Positions 47,441 to 60,372 of a stretch of 64,000 nucleotides of DNA are shown here, piece after piece. Made by a program: the position numbers and the translations under genes. Every line of letters starts with the position of its first letter. Position 1 is the first letter of the stretch. The notes under the pieces were generated by a model. That model saw only the letters and a list, made by a program, of their open reading frames with translations, was not told where the DNA came from and did no database searches. The stretch is from assembly GCF_964355755.1 (NCBI RefSeq), contig NC_092679.1, positions 24,366,432-24,430,431 on the forward strand, written 5' to 3'. Source of the stretch: Antedon mediterranea. Lineage: Eukaryota; Echinodermata; Crinoidea; Comatulida; Antedonidae.

Positions 47441-49885
47441 ATAAATTTACGTAAGGGCAAAATTCGGTAAATCGCGCGTTATTTCTAGAATGTTTACTCG
47501 ATGGTATATAAAGTTGGTTCGTACTTTCGGTACTGATTTTAACCGCCTGATGTAACCCTGTTTACTAATTAAATTGAGTTCGATAATTAGTTATTGACGA
47601 TTAAAACGAATTTAGGTTCAACGATTTGCCCCAAATAGGGGTGTTTTTCGATCGTGGTATACACTGTCTAATGGATGTCCGTCTTGAAAAATACCCGCAG
47701 ACGATAATACGAGGATGCTTCGCATTTTCCTATCTCCTCTTACGATAATTGTTTTTAATGGCTGAAAACCGGTTGAACAGCTCGAGTACAGCATCATAAT
47801 GTTGAAGACAGGCCGATTTTCTTTAAAAAATACTATTTTGATAGATTTAATATACGTTTATACAAATGTATTGATTTGCGATGAATGGAACATTCCAATC
47901 TCTGTTCCACAAGTGTCTATTCCCTCAGGCGTCGTAAAGGCAAGTACTGTATACTCATAACAGAAATTCGATCCATTTTTTTTTCAACCAACCCAACCAT
48001 TTCAATCTGTGCTGCAGAGGTTGGATATACATTTTTTTTAAACAGATAATGAGCTAGCGTTTTCACTCGCCGTATATTATGTACACATCTTTATTATTGC
48101 AGTTAAACCACCCACATCACCACCCTTCCCTCACTGGCATGAGTAGCGTTGTAAAACCAGGGAGTAAACGCAGAACAACTTCGGAGGGTAGGGTAGGAAC
48201 CAACTTAAGTATGAATTGGCTCTAAAAACAATTGAAAACCATTATGCCTACTAATTAAGTTGAGTTAGATAATTTAAAATGTATTGACCATTAAATCGAA
48301 TTTATGATTTTGCCCGAATAGAGGTGGTTTTCACAAATTGTTTTAAATTATATAAACATATACACGTCGTAGTGATGTATCGTTACATGTACTATACTAT
48401 TTCAATCGACGGTGATAGTTTCAACAAAGTATTAAATCGCAATGTTTTACTGTATAGGCCTATAGTGGTATATTATTTGTAAAACATGAAAACAATTAAT
48501 ATTTCGTTACTAAAATAAATGTATTTGTTGCTTTTTTAGAGTAGTGTATTTGTGGTGTTTTGTTTTTTGTGTTTTTATAGAAAAGCATTATGTTTCTTGG
48601 AAAAAATACATTTGTAGGCCTAGCGATATCGTTGTATTTTACCTACCGTCAATAACAACACCGATATTTACTGTTATAATAGGTAGAGGTGGTGCTATGG
48701 TTGTAGTGGGCTGCACTGGTGTGTTAGTTGTTGTTACCTCAATACTCTCTTTTGGAATGACATAACCGTTTATAATAGCTTGCTTTAAACCCAGACAACT
48801 GAATGTGGCCATCAAACTTGAAAATCACTGCAATTTCATTTCCTACACTAGTGATCGGTCTTGGTGGAATAAATAAATATTTTTGATTAATGAAAAAGAG
48901 CCAAAGGATACTCTATTAAACGCATAATAAATCTGAGTTTAAAAAAATGAGTAATAACTTGAAAATTGTGGACGTTATCATGTAGACAAATACATTTATA
49001 CTATACATCTTGAAAGAAGCCAAGCAACGTAATAATAATAATTGATGTTCTTAAGATATAATACTGATGTCGAGAAAAGTCGACAACGGCAATCAACAAA
49101 AATTCTCCAATGTCGGAAAAAAGTCGACACTCATACTTGCTCAGACATAGGTTTGGATACAGATATTTCAAGCCCTCTAGCGTTTGGAGAGTAAAACTAT
49201 GAGTTCAAGGGGTAAATTTGAAATATGATGGAAATCATGAGATGTTTGCTATCTGAAAATATTTCATAAATATCATTTGAAAACAGATTAATTTGGTTAA
49301 TTTGTTGTAATTACGATTGCACAGTAAGTACATTTAACCCGCTAATTGATGTGCGAGGAATTTTAGAGGGAAATTTGACTACCGTTACGCGATGTGAAGC
49401 TAGGCCCAGGCCTAGGCCTAGGCATGTAGCGATAGAAATAATTCGCCTGCAAGAAACGTTCTTGTTATTGAAGAATGGATTGACATTTAGGACATATAGG
49501 CCTAGACAAACCGGAAGCAGGGTAAGTAAGAATAGTTTATAATTTCACAAAAGAATATGGTTTTTACAATCATATTTGCTTAGATAAATGCACATATAGG
49601 CCTATGTATTTAAAAATGAATACTTATTAAATTAAACATTTATATTTCGTGTTTTATTAATAGGCTATTATTAATTAGATTAGTGATTTTATTTTGAATA
49701 CAAATTTGCTAATTAATTAAGCCTAGCCAAACACTTTTAGTACTTCTTTACGTTTACACGTTTTTTTAAAACTTTTTAACGGCTTATGAAAGAGTATACC
49801 GATAACTGGGAAAATCCGGTAGAGAAATTTTTTTTAACCAAAAATGTATTTTAGACGGCTAAATCACAAACGACAAACCAAATCA

Positions 49886-50165
49886 TAAATGGGTACTTTT
49901 TTGCATACACATCCACAATAGGTTTGAATCGTTTGCCAATCTTTGGGAAAGAACTCCATTTTGTCCCAGAGTGGTTGGTAGGTGCAGCGATGATTTTGTA
50001 TGAGAATTGACCTGACACAACTTTGCGCTAATTACTAGCTGCATTATAGTATCCATACGTGTTTGATCCAAACAAAAAATGACTGGGGTAATAATGTGAT
50101 GTGAATAATGCTTAGAAGCATTGTGCAATGACCGCTATATAAAAACGAATATTTTTATTATTATT
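49886..50165 (+). mobile_element. SINE copy, 5' part eroded
   Basis: acaactttgcgctaattact, gtgtttgatccaaacaaaaa and atgactggggtaataatg match the copy at 46806-47063 read on the other strand. It ends with ccgctatataaaaacg and an ATT-rich tail to ~50165. It lies ~35 bp from the CUB exon 50269-50200 of the astacin pseudogene. Confidence 0.8.
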
Positions 50166-52732
50166 GTTTTTGAGTGAGATTGTTGCTAAGAATACCTACG
50201 GTTGTGGATTTTCAAAGCCATTGGCATTGTCCCGTACTTCGACGTAGTCATAGTGCTTACGACTGGCGCCTGACAATAATACAAGATACATAATTAATTA
50301 CATTTGTTAATGATTACGTATTTTATTCAAGAATTCGGTAAAAGATTGTTCCAATGGATGCCGTGTTATCAGACGATAAATAAATAGACAACCTTTTGTT
50401 TTCACGACGCGCCAAAATAGTCTTTCTCACTCAAATGTTCAACATTTTTAAAAGGGGGTGATTCAAAATGATAGCATGATTAGCATAGATAAGCTTTTAA
50501 CATACGTATCTAATTCCATTTATCCCAATTATTATTATTGCTGTTGGTAAGTTGACAATAGGCATTAAGCTTACCTTGAATAACTGTACATCTTCTATTA
50601 CTGTCGTAATTTTGTGGAAAGTTGGGCGAGTCAATACTTCCGAAAGGTTCTTCGGTTGTTAAGAGCACTCAAAAATAGAGAGAAGCGTATGTTAGTTAGT
50701 ACATCGTAACCAACTTTACATTTTGTTTTAAATTCCCATTGTTTATTCCCAATAAAAAAATGTCATTCATTCATTCATAATAACATTTATTTCTTATCTT
50801 TCAAAGTAAAAAAAAATAAAAAACTACAGAAATATGTAGGCTATCCTAGGTACTGTAGTCTATTAATCGTCGATAAAGTTGTATATGGTAAAATATGACC
50901 AAATGCGCCTCATTTTGTGTTGAAGCCTAGGCCTATTACATTTATTAATACATACTTTGAATCTCGCAGTTAGATCCGGAAAAACCTTCTTTACAGACGC
51001 AGGCACAATCAGGTCCAACGTAGCCTTCATTCTGACAGTCTAAAGAACTGCATCCAGCTAGAAATTTTATTGAAAAATAATATTATAATGTAACTGTAGT
51101 CTTTAAATTTGTACTGGATTCGTACATAATCAGTAATAATCAAAAACACCGAAGACACACGCAGTTGTCTGGACTACCGAGGCTATTTGTATCACGTGGG
51201 GAAAAACTGAATACACCTACTCGGTGGTAGAACGTCACAACATAGAGACCATCAATCATACATTTTGTTTTGTATATTATTTTGGCATACACAATGGTTG
51301 ATTCATTAAAGTAGTTTATGAAATGAGTTGTATAAATACCAATACTTAAGTTGATTGGGTAAATGTATAATACAGTAATTCATGTATAACGCGTTGGTTT
51401 ATAGAATACCGGTTTTACAACTTTCCTGTTATTTAAACCAACATATTAGGAAATGTAAACAAATCTTACTACTGCACTGGTAAATGCTGTTGGCCAATTT
51501 GATGTCGTAGAAACTAAGCTTGTTCCGGTTTCCAAGCTTATCTCTATCAAGTGGATTTAGTACTTGAATCGTTGCACAGTGAAACGAAACTTAAATTATT
51601 TAAAGATCCACAGAGTTCAATGAAACCATCTTTTTATTGTTCAGTATGATATCATTACAAATACTGTTTTCTGATTGTTGTGTGAATAATATTAATATTG
51701 AAAATAGGTTTTTATTGTATGTTACAAATAAGGGTTTAAATGACTGAAATACATCACTTATGTTGTTGTTTGTTTTCATTGTATGTTTTCGTCGATAGAC
51801 TCTTCGCTCATCATACCTATCAGTAATACAGAACTCTAAATAATTGATGAACCATGAACTAGAAGAACATGTACACTCACTGGCATTTTATACCATGGAT
51901 AGAGTTGTATATATAACTCTGCTGTTTTTCGGCAGTAGTCCCTAAATTGTAAAGGGTCTAAACACGTACTAGATTTACATCCAACCCGCAAATTTCAGCG
52001 AAAGTCTCCTTTTCCTGGAAAGCTAGCTCTGCAAGCTATGTTGCCATTGTTTTCCTGAACCTTGTTTAAGTTCATCTACTTTCATTCCTATATCTTCTTT
52101 AAACCGATCGTGTATTTCTTTTCTTCATATCGGCAACGATGGCTTTTCACTATCAGACGAAATACGCCCCTTTTTTTACTGGCATTCTGTACCAATATGA
52201 ATTAGCATTTCGAAGCACCTACTCCATTTGTGTAGTGGCGAGAGCCATAGGTGTAGGCTTCTTCACTTGACGATGGGAGTTTATCCAAATCATTAAACTG
52301 TTTTGGAGTAGCTCCACATATATATAACATCGCATTGAATACTTGGTTTCAGTCAAAGCATTCACGACCTTTTGGTCAACTATGGTGAATTGTAAATTGT
52401 AGTGTATTTAGATGTTGTCTTTTCTGTTTTCATCTGCAGCCAGTTCATAGTTAATTAATATCAAATAATATATTGCAGGTGTAAAGGTCGGCAAAATCAC
52501 GAGGAAGTATCTTTATGTTCAACTACTTCTGTAATTTCTTCTTTTTTTTACTGAACAATTCGAAGTGCAGTTTGGTCCAGCAAGCTTTGAAGGGGTACTC
52601 TTGCCGAATCTTCTTTAACCGTTATATTATTTGCGTAGCATCTATGCTTAGCTTCCCTCACGTTCCACAAACCTGTTTGGTATGACTGTTTTGTCATATC
52701 AGTTTCAACTAGCTAAAAGTGACAAAGCTTTT

Positions 52733-53150
52733 TCACTGGTAAACTTGATCGGTTCTGGGTTTTTTTTCGGATATTAACTTTCTTATTTTAGCTGGTCTTA
52801 ATGGTGTTAGCATTGCAAACTTCAGCACATATTTTAAATGTGAATTTTGCTTATAGACGCCTTGTGAAGCAGCATAGAGAAGTTCTTTTGGTTCTCTGAC
52901 TAATAATAGCTGATGAAATGAACCTTGTGACGGCCATACTTGTACCATCTTCTTCGTAAATAATAAAGAAATGGTTTGATAGTTTTAGTAGTATACAGTA
53001 CTCCAAAAGTTCTTTTGGTATGTTCTCGTCATTCCTTACATTGTAATGTAAACGCAATTCACGTAAACATACATTGCAGGCTAGTTCAATGTTGGTAATT
53101 AAACCAGCCGAAGGGACAGCTTTAAAGGTTGTATTTTGATATGGAGGCCA
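52733..53150 (-). other. Unrecognised ORF remnants in an astacin-pseudogene intron
   Basis: A minus-strand frame from ~53150 to 52851 reads VPSAGLITNIELACNVCLRE, then ENIPKELLEYCILLKLSNHF, and overlaps a second frame (52948-52733) ending KIRKLISEKKPRTDQVYQ. Nearby, ~52385-52220 reads MLYICGATPKQFNDLDKLPS. The pieces look like a degraded protein-coding gene, perhaps from a DNA transposon, broken by frameshifts. I do not recognise the family. Confidence 0.35.
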
Positions 53151-54931
53151 TGTTACCTGTACCTACATTTATGAATGCTTATTCTCACACTGGTAGCATT
53201 CTCTTTTCCAATACAGACGCGTCGTGGAAAGGTTTTCTCTTCGTCAAGTTCGTGCGATTGCGGTACATCAATGTGTCAATGGAAATGCATTATACATTTA
53301 TTTTAAAACGGGAAATTTAAATAGCTTCCTATATGCAATGTCGCAAATTTTCGCAGCCAAATTTGGTATTAACGTAAAGCTCAAGCTTTGCTCGAAATAT
53401 TAATGTCAAAATTAGCGCGCGAATCGACGCGAATCCAAACTACTTTAGTGGTTTTACTTTAAAAATATGATTTTTTGGTATTTTTGGGCTATATTTTGTG
53501 ACTTTTAACCCTAAAATAAAGCAATAATCGAAAATGTTATTTTACTGCCTAATATTATTAATAACAGACAACAATTTCATGCAGTATAAAATCCATCGCT
53601 AGAAAAAATAACAGCGAATTTATCAAAACTGTTGTTTTTGCTCATTTTAAGTGAAATGCCATGGGTTCTTCAAGTTTCCATGGTTACAAGACACTATTAA
53701 AATTTACAAAAAAATAAATTATTAGTGGATTTATATAATTTAAGATGTCTTCTTCCTAATCCAATATTAAAAAGTTCGGAATGCCACATTTACCATTTTG
53801 GACTTTTGGCACACTTTGAATTGATTCTGGCCCACTGTGCGTTGGTTCTCCGTTCTTTGTAAAAGCCTAGGCCTAAATGGAAGCAAAAATAGTTTGATAA
53901 GTTTTGTGAATCCTCCCGCAGGAGACAAATAGTTCCGCCGTTGGTGAGTAATGTGTGACTCTTTTTTCTAATTTCAAGGTAGTTTTTTTAAAAAACCGGA
54001 TCATGAAACGGAAAATTCCGTTAATCAAGTTTCATTCTGCCAATATCTGATTCAATTTTACGTCCAACTTCCTAACATGAGCACCTCCCCTTTCCAAAAC
54101 AAGCATGCATATTTATTTCTAATATATCAATAGCGTTTTAAAAATTATTCTCCACTAATTTCAAGTGTTGAATGTACCTTTACTTACAAATTTTCTGTAA
54201 TGCATGATAGAGCCAACATCGTAAGGAACGCCTTCAGTGGTTCCGATATCAGCGGTATATTTTTCAAACTGTCTTTCCAAACCCTCCCGAATATTATTTA
54301 ACCTGGATATAGAGTCACGATCATGATGTGATTGTTCATGAAAAAAGCCGATAGCGTGGCCAATCTCATGCATGATTATTCCAACCTACAATGAATGAAA
54401 TAATGAAGTATTATTTAACATGCACATAACCTATATCTATGATTATCAATAACAAAGTATCTATTATCTCAATGGTTTAATTGATTGTAAATGTTAGTAT
54501 TTATATTTCATAATCCTATAAATATATATAAAAAAGTATTATATCATAGTTGGAATCTACAGAGAGCATAGAGATCACAGTACAGTTGTGTACCATTAAA
54601 TGTTAGGTCATGCAGGATGCTTCTACAGTACCAATACTATAAACTATAACATTCCTACAGTAGCATGAGAATGGAAGATAAGCACTTACCACTTCGCAGC
54701 CTGATCCAATTGACAGTTCCTATGGACCTCTGTCTAGGTAGCCGATATAAGAAGAGTAGCACCTATACAAAAATATTAAAACCGTTTATTATAATTATGT
54801 AAACATGTAGTTAAACTTTCACTTAAAATGGGTTGATTTGATGTAAAGCCATATCTGTCAATATTTTTACGGGTTGGAACTGGTCTTTGTGTCACATTGT
54901 GTCGCAACACATGTACATACAACGAGTCCTG

Positions 54932-55156
54932 TCACATAAGTCTGCCGACGTTGATTTTTCTATCGCTCATCATTTGTTCTAATACATAATACAGCGCTTC
55001 CGAAGAAACATCTTTACACAAATCTAACACATTAAAATTGTTTTCCAACTCTTTACAAGCACGAATAGTACTCTGGAGTATGGGCGAGTCCAAAACAACT
55101 AACCCTGTCAATTTATATTCAATGTATGCTAAAACCACTTCCTCTAAATCAACCAT
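54932..55156 (-). CDS. Hypothetical 74-residue protein
   Basis: ATG at 55156 gives MVDLEEVVLAYIEYKLTGLV, then LDSPILQSTIRACKELENNF, ending MMSDRKINVGRLM, stop at 54932. It looks mostly helical, amphipathic and not low-complexity, which argues weakly for a real or recently real coding sequence. No family is recognised. It lies ~170 bp upstream of the astacin exon 54762-54690 on the same strand. Alternatives are a chance ORF or a transposon remnant. Confidence 0.3.
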   Translation of the reverse strand: MVDLEEVVLAYIEYKLTGLVVLDSPILQSTIRACKELENNFNVLDLCKDVSSEALYYVLEQMMSDRKINVGRLM

Positions 55157-55630
55157 AACGCTTGACAAAACAAATGATAATGGATGTAATTGTCAAGAAA
55201 GTTACAACTTAAGAAATTTTTAACATAGAAACTAATTTTGTCAAAAAATGTGTTAGATTTATTTGTGTTTAGAAAGTTACAACATTAACATTTAATTTGT
55301 CAAAAAATGTGAATATACTGAGCCGAATGTAATTTTTAATACTTAGTATAGTGACGAGATTTTATAAACACAAAAAAGTGCGTCTTGATGATATGAAGGA
55401 CTGAACGGAAATTAATGATTGCTGATTAGACATATTATAGAAATGGATTGAAATTGGAAATCCACATAATCAAACAAAAGAAACACATCGTTCCGACAGA
55501 AGCTAAGGACAATTACAAAGGATGACACAGTTTGAATAGAGTAAATACCGTATAACATAATTAAATTTTATCAAGAAAATTGTCAAAAATAAATAAAATA
55601 TATTATAACTGAATTTAATTTGTACATTTA

Positions 55631-56223
55631 TTAGTCGCGTGGAAGCGACTCTATAGTTCACTATGTCGGTCGGTTGGTCGGTCTGTCTGTCTGTCTGTCG
55701 GTCTGTCTGTATGTCGGTCTGTCGGTCCGGTATCACTATGCGTTTTATCGCTTTCTGACCTTATCTTGATATCAGTTTAATCTAGCTAGGTCAATTTTTC
55801 ACAGTATATTCCTTATGGCCAGGAATCAATGTGGTTATGTTTTCACGGTGCGCAATAAAAAATTACGCGGTCTACGCACGATTTAACGAAATCACGTTTG
55901 TAATCATATCTTCACAACCATGAATCACCATTAAATAAAATTTGGTACTCATAAATTTCAGGGCATAAATCATCATATGGCAATACAATTACGTGCGTAG
56001 CGCATGTAACGCATGCGTACGCGCGCTTAAAATTTTCAAAATTTATTTTCGATGAAATAAGAGTACGTTTCAGGCAATTTCAACATTTTTAAACATGTTC
56101 AGTAATTTCGGTCAGTATAGTTCGCTATGTCGGTCGGTCTGTCTGTCTGTCGGTCGGTCTGTCTGTCGGTCTATCGGTCTGTCTGTCGGTCCGGTATCAC
56201 TATGCATTGTAGCACGCGACTTA
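55631..56223. mobile_element. MITE with TTAGTCGCGTG ends and GTCG/GTCT internal repeats
   Basis: Left end ttagtcgcgtg (55631) and right end cacgcgacttaa (to ~56224) form an 11-bp inverted repeat. Near each end is a (gg)tcggtc/tgtctgtc array followed by ccggtatcactatgc (55668-55743 and 56127-56205) in direct orientation. A shorter related left end may be present at ~18384 (tagtcgcctgc...tcggtcgg). Confidence 0.65.
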
Positions 56224-56409
56224 ATGGCTGTTGGCCTTGTTTAATTTAGGTCGTAATTAGGTTTGTTGTTTATTTATGATTGTGACAAAAAATACATACG
56301 AATAAAACAACTGTATAAAAAAGATAATGATTCAGTGTTATAATTTTATTTACCTGTTGTTAATAAAACATATTCTAAATTTAATTTATATCATGCTAGA
56401 TATATTTTC

Positions 56410-56560
56410 AAGGATATTTGTTACATAAAAATAATTTTGTAAAGAAATTTGATACATAAGATAAATTTGTTAAGAAGTTTGTTACATAAACATATTTGTG
56501 TAGATAAATTTAATTTGTTACATGAAAATAACATTTTTAAAATGTTTCTTACATAAAAAT
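56410..56560. repeat. Degenerate ~35-bp tandem repeat
   Basis: About five loosely repeated units share (g/c)ttacataaaaat followed by a ttgt(a/t)aagaaa-like segment. AT-rich and eroded. The surrounding interval 56224-57870 otherwise has no gene I can support. Confidence 0.5.
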
Positions 56561-59384
56561 ACAAACATTCGTGTTTGATCTAATGAAATGGACGCGATTG
56601 ATTGAACTAAATTTGTTGATATCTTTCTCATCGTCTTTATATCCACCAATAGAATCATTACCGTCTGCATATCTAGTAAAGAAACATAAATTAAAATTTA
56701 AATATGTATTGTAATTTAAGCTAGAAAATATTTTCATAAATCTCCATTTTGCACTTAACATTTTAGCACTAGCTTAAAAAAACAATAAACCGTACAACAT
56801 AATTAAACACAGTTTTGTGCGGTTACAAAAAGTGAGAGATGCTAATAGTTGATGGAAAGCCCGATTACTGGTATTGTTCAATTATACAATCGTGAGAGTA
56901 AAATTGAGAATAAATTATTATCAATATTAAACAATGTAGCCATAAGAAACCTTTGCATTATTTAATTATAACAAATATAACATATATAGATATATAATAA
57001 ATATGTACCTGTTAACCAAAACAAAATTGAAGTAGAACCCTGTAACTTCTTTCAAGAATCTTGTTTGTTTTACTTTTTTTTTAAAAGAATGAAACTAACA
57101 TCTATACTTGACGTCACACAATTCATACATTGCGATGCTCCATTGTTAAATTAAGTACATGTCGGTATAGTTCAATCAAGACATACTTATCATATCACTT
57201 CATTATATTCTTATCTTTTTATTTTTGTCGTTGTTATAAAATACCAGTATTAATTATAATATGTCGGCCTAGTTATATCAAGACACCTTTAATGACCTTA
57301 TTATTTATTTTTTTAATTGACTCCTGCACGTGCATACATAAGTATCATATATTCGAAACATCACACCCGTTTTATACAACACCTATTGTTTCATACTTCC
57401 GTAGTCATTTACTTTTCAGTACTTTGTAAAACTGGACTACAAGTTGTACAATTTAAATTATACAGCATAGTAGGCAACATACTGAATTAACCCACTTTAA
57501 ATGTTACCAACACAACACGATAGCATGTAACTAATTTAAATTATATACGGTAATACCTCTATTGTTATATACCTCAAAACACAATACCTATTGTTTCATA
57601 CTTCCTAATAATTTGTTTTTCAGTAATTTGTACAGAAAACAGCCTATAAATGGACTATAAACGCCATTTAACTACTATAATACTTGGGCTAACTCTACAA
57701 CATTTCAATAATATCCAGTCTTCTTCGGGAATAATCGTGTGATACAAATATATAGAAACTAATACCTTCACCGGTGTGCTTTCACCTGATTTTATTTAAG
57801 CCTAATATTTGTAAACTTTACTTTTTCATTAGTATACATTATTGTATACTAATGGAAAATTCGTTTCCCTAAGTTAAAGATGTATTGTCTTTGACTAATT
57901 CCCCAAAAAAAAAAAAAAATAAAGATTTTGAAAAAAAGTTGTATTTTTGAAGTATCAAAATAGTTTTTAACTTTCACCAAAAATTAGTCGAAAAAATAGG
58001 GTGTCTAGAAAACTCAGATCTAGTAAAACTCAGATCTCAGATATATCTGAGTTTTCTAGATCTAGAAAACTCAGATCGTCAAATGATTGGTTGGTAGGTC
58101 ATTTGGATCATTCCAATATTAATCAGAAGGTAGGTCATATGACATACTAGAGTATTATTAAAACTGATTACTGTAGGCCTCGTTTTCTTACTAATATTGT
58201 AACATGTAGAAGCGGCCTACGGCTTAAATCATAAAGAAAATACAGTGCACGTTACCGTTGAAATGTAGGCTTAAAAATTAGGTATGTACGAGTTGGTGTT
58301 GGTACGAGTTGGTTGAGTTAGCCAAGTTGGGAATAGGTACGAGTTATTTTGGGTACGAGTTGACCTCTTCTAGCCTAGTAGGACCAGGCCTACTCTTCGC
58401 GATACATCGCGATAGCGCCCACACGTTGAGCCTTTAATTGAGTTTGCTTAGCTAGGCTAGGCCTAAATGCTAAGCCTACATTTTAAAAAAGGTGTATACT
58501 GTATTTCTTTATGATTTAAGTCGTAGGCTGCTACTACAAGTTACAATAATTATTATTACTAGAGGGTGAGCTCGCTTCGCTCGCTCCCCCTCTAGGAATT
58601 GTGTAGACGATGGTTCTCGGAATGATAATGTTCTTCTTGTACGTTTTCTGTCGGTTACCATTATTGAAAATGCTTGACATTCGTAAAACTAAACTATTCT
58701 GTTTCACAGTGTCTTAGATGATTGATAACATTTTAAAGTATAGTCTTTATTGTGTGGTAGGGCCCTTAGGCCTATAGGCCGGAGGTGGGGAGGCGGAGTT
58801 CATTTGAGGGAGGTGCTTATTCGAGGGATATATGTTAAATTTTGTAGTTTTAATGATATGGTAACATTTATAATCAAATGAAATCCTCTAATAGATATGA
58901 AACGTGGTAAAAAAGAATAACAAATGCTTGGTAAATTGTAGATAACAGTGCGATGAATTCTACTACAAATAGTATAATTGTGTTATTATAAATGTGGATG
59001 GGATGGACGTTTATTAGAGGTGGGGATTATTATTCAAAGTGATGTTTTATTGGAGAGGCGTTTATTCAAATAAATATCATCCTAATAAGTATTAATACAT
59101 TATTTAATTTAAACATCTTTTGAAACTAACTGCCGTGACAGAGTAGAAGACATTACGGCTTGCAACATGGGCAGACATCTCGGTCCTAACGGGACACAGA
59201 TAGCCTACAGTTATTCCTGCCAGCTTACTTAATAAAACTCAGCTATGGGGATTTCGCTCGGTTAATGTCTTATCATCAAATCTCCCTATGTAATTTTATA
59301 ATACTATTCCCCACAATATATTCCGATTCTTTATGGCGTATATTTAATTTGATCTTTATTAATTTGCTGTATAATTTTTATTTT

Positions 59385-59866
59385 TTAACTACTGTAACTT
59401 TCACACGCGCGGTCCGTTCCTAAAATAAACAAAAAACTAAAATGGCTATGACTAATGGCCAACTTAAGCTCCAGTCCTATACTATCTGTTTTTTCTTCCG
59501 TCTTCCAAAGGGACACTGTATTGATTGATGGAAAGTGCCTGTTTCCAGTCACCTTTAGGGTCAAATCTATTATTTTAACTGCTCCCTTGTTGAAACCATG
59601 TTGCTGCAAGGTGAACTTATCGTAAACCCAGAAATTACTTGACCGCGAAGAATTGAAATTGAGTAGAAAATCTACTGTTGAAATCATAAATGTTGTTAAA
59701 AAACTCTTTATAATATCTTCCAAAAAATATGGAAAAATAGCGTCGAACTGAACACCAATGTTATCAAATCTACGTCTCGCGGTACATCTGAGATAGATAA
59801 GGTAGGTATCCAAGGCGGAGATTTGTACCGAAGTTTTTGCATTGTGCTCGCCTATGTCAGAATTAA
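59385..59866 (-). pseudogene. Unrecognised ORF inside the 3.27-kb element, interrupted by an insertion
   Basis: The minus-strand frame ending at 59385 reads NSDIGEHNAKTSVQISALDT, LRCTARRRFDNIGVQFDAIF, down to a stop. The amino-terminal part of the open frame (above 59866) belongs to the palindromic insertion, so the original N-terminus was cut off. No family recognised; it may be element cargo. Confidence 0.4.
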
Positions 59867-59944
59867 TGAAAACATTTCTTCTGGTTTCGATTCGTATAAT
59901 AATATAAGTAGTTCTTTGATAGTAAACCAATAAAACTTACGTTG

Positions 59945-59988
59945 GCAAGACAGTTTCGTCTAGCTGTCAGCTTGACTTCTTCAGTTGC
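59945..59988 (-). ncRNA. Hammerhead-ribozyme-like motif (left arm)
   Basis: Mirror copy of the motif at 60373-60416 on the opposite strand, with the same core, stem II and GAAA elements and the same extra A. Confidence 0.35.
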
Positions 59989-60372
59989 TATGATGCGTTA
60001 TGGCGCCGATTGGTCTCCTTTCCAGCCACTAGATGATTTTGTTGTGTAGCCTAGGGGACCAGTCATCGTCAGAAGCTGATCGTAAATGTGAGATAGTTGG
60101 TGCGCGCCTTCGTCTCTATTCATCTTTGTATTTTTATTTTGCTTTCTTATGCTGATGCTTTCTTTAATTTTACAGAAAGCATCAGCATAAAAATTAAAGA
60201 AAGCATCAGCATAAGAAAGCAAAATAAAAATACAAAGATGAATAGAGACGAAGGCGCGCACCAACTATCTCACATTTACGATCAGCTTCTGACGACGACT
60301 GGTCCCCTAGGCTACACAACAAAATCATCTAGTGGCTGGAAAGGAGACCAATCGGCGCCATAACGCATCATA

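Larger units (their letters stand above)
45931..54762 (-). pseudogene. Decaying astacin-EGF-CUB-TSP1 metalloprotease gene
   Basis: Recognisable exons (minus): 54762-54690 (astacin, CYSSYIGYLDRGP then ELSIGSGCEV), 54385-54178 (zinc site HEIGHAIGFFHE, Met-turn SIMHY), 51589-51470 (TIQVLNPLD, ending SIYQC), 51057-50956 (EGF, GCSSLDCQNEGYVGPDCACV), 50667-50575 (CUB start, SPNFPQNYDSNRRC), 50269-50200 (HYDYVEVRD), ~48870-48647 (CUB end FDGHIQLSGFKASYY, then a Thr/Pro linker in another frame), and 46186-45931 (CUB end plus TSP1). Lesions: in-frame TAG at 54722-54720 where Gln is usual; the 46186 exon lacks its acceptor AG (reads AC, base 46187); TGA at 46032-46030 replaces a conserved TSP1 Trp; a frameshift near 48790; the first CUB Cys is missing. 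The order matches nematode subgroup-V astacins (NAS-36/37 type), secreted zinc proteases. Prodomain exons were not found. Confidence 0.8.

Noticed and set aside
59998-60363. Two similar 88-codon ORFs on opposite strands
   Set aside because: They are the two arms of one palindrome, not a pair of genes; each ends in a retroelement-like tail.
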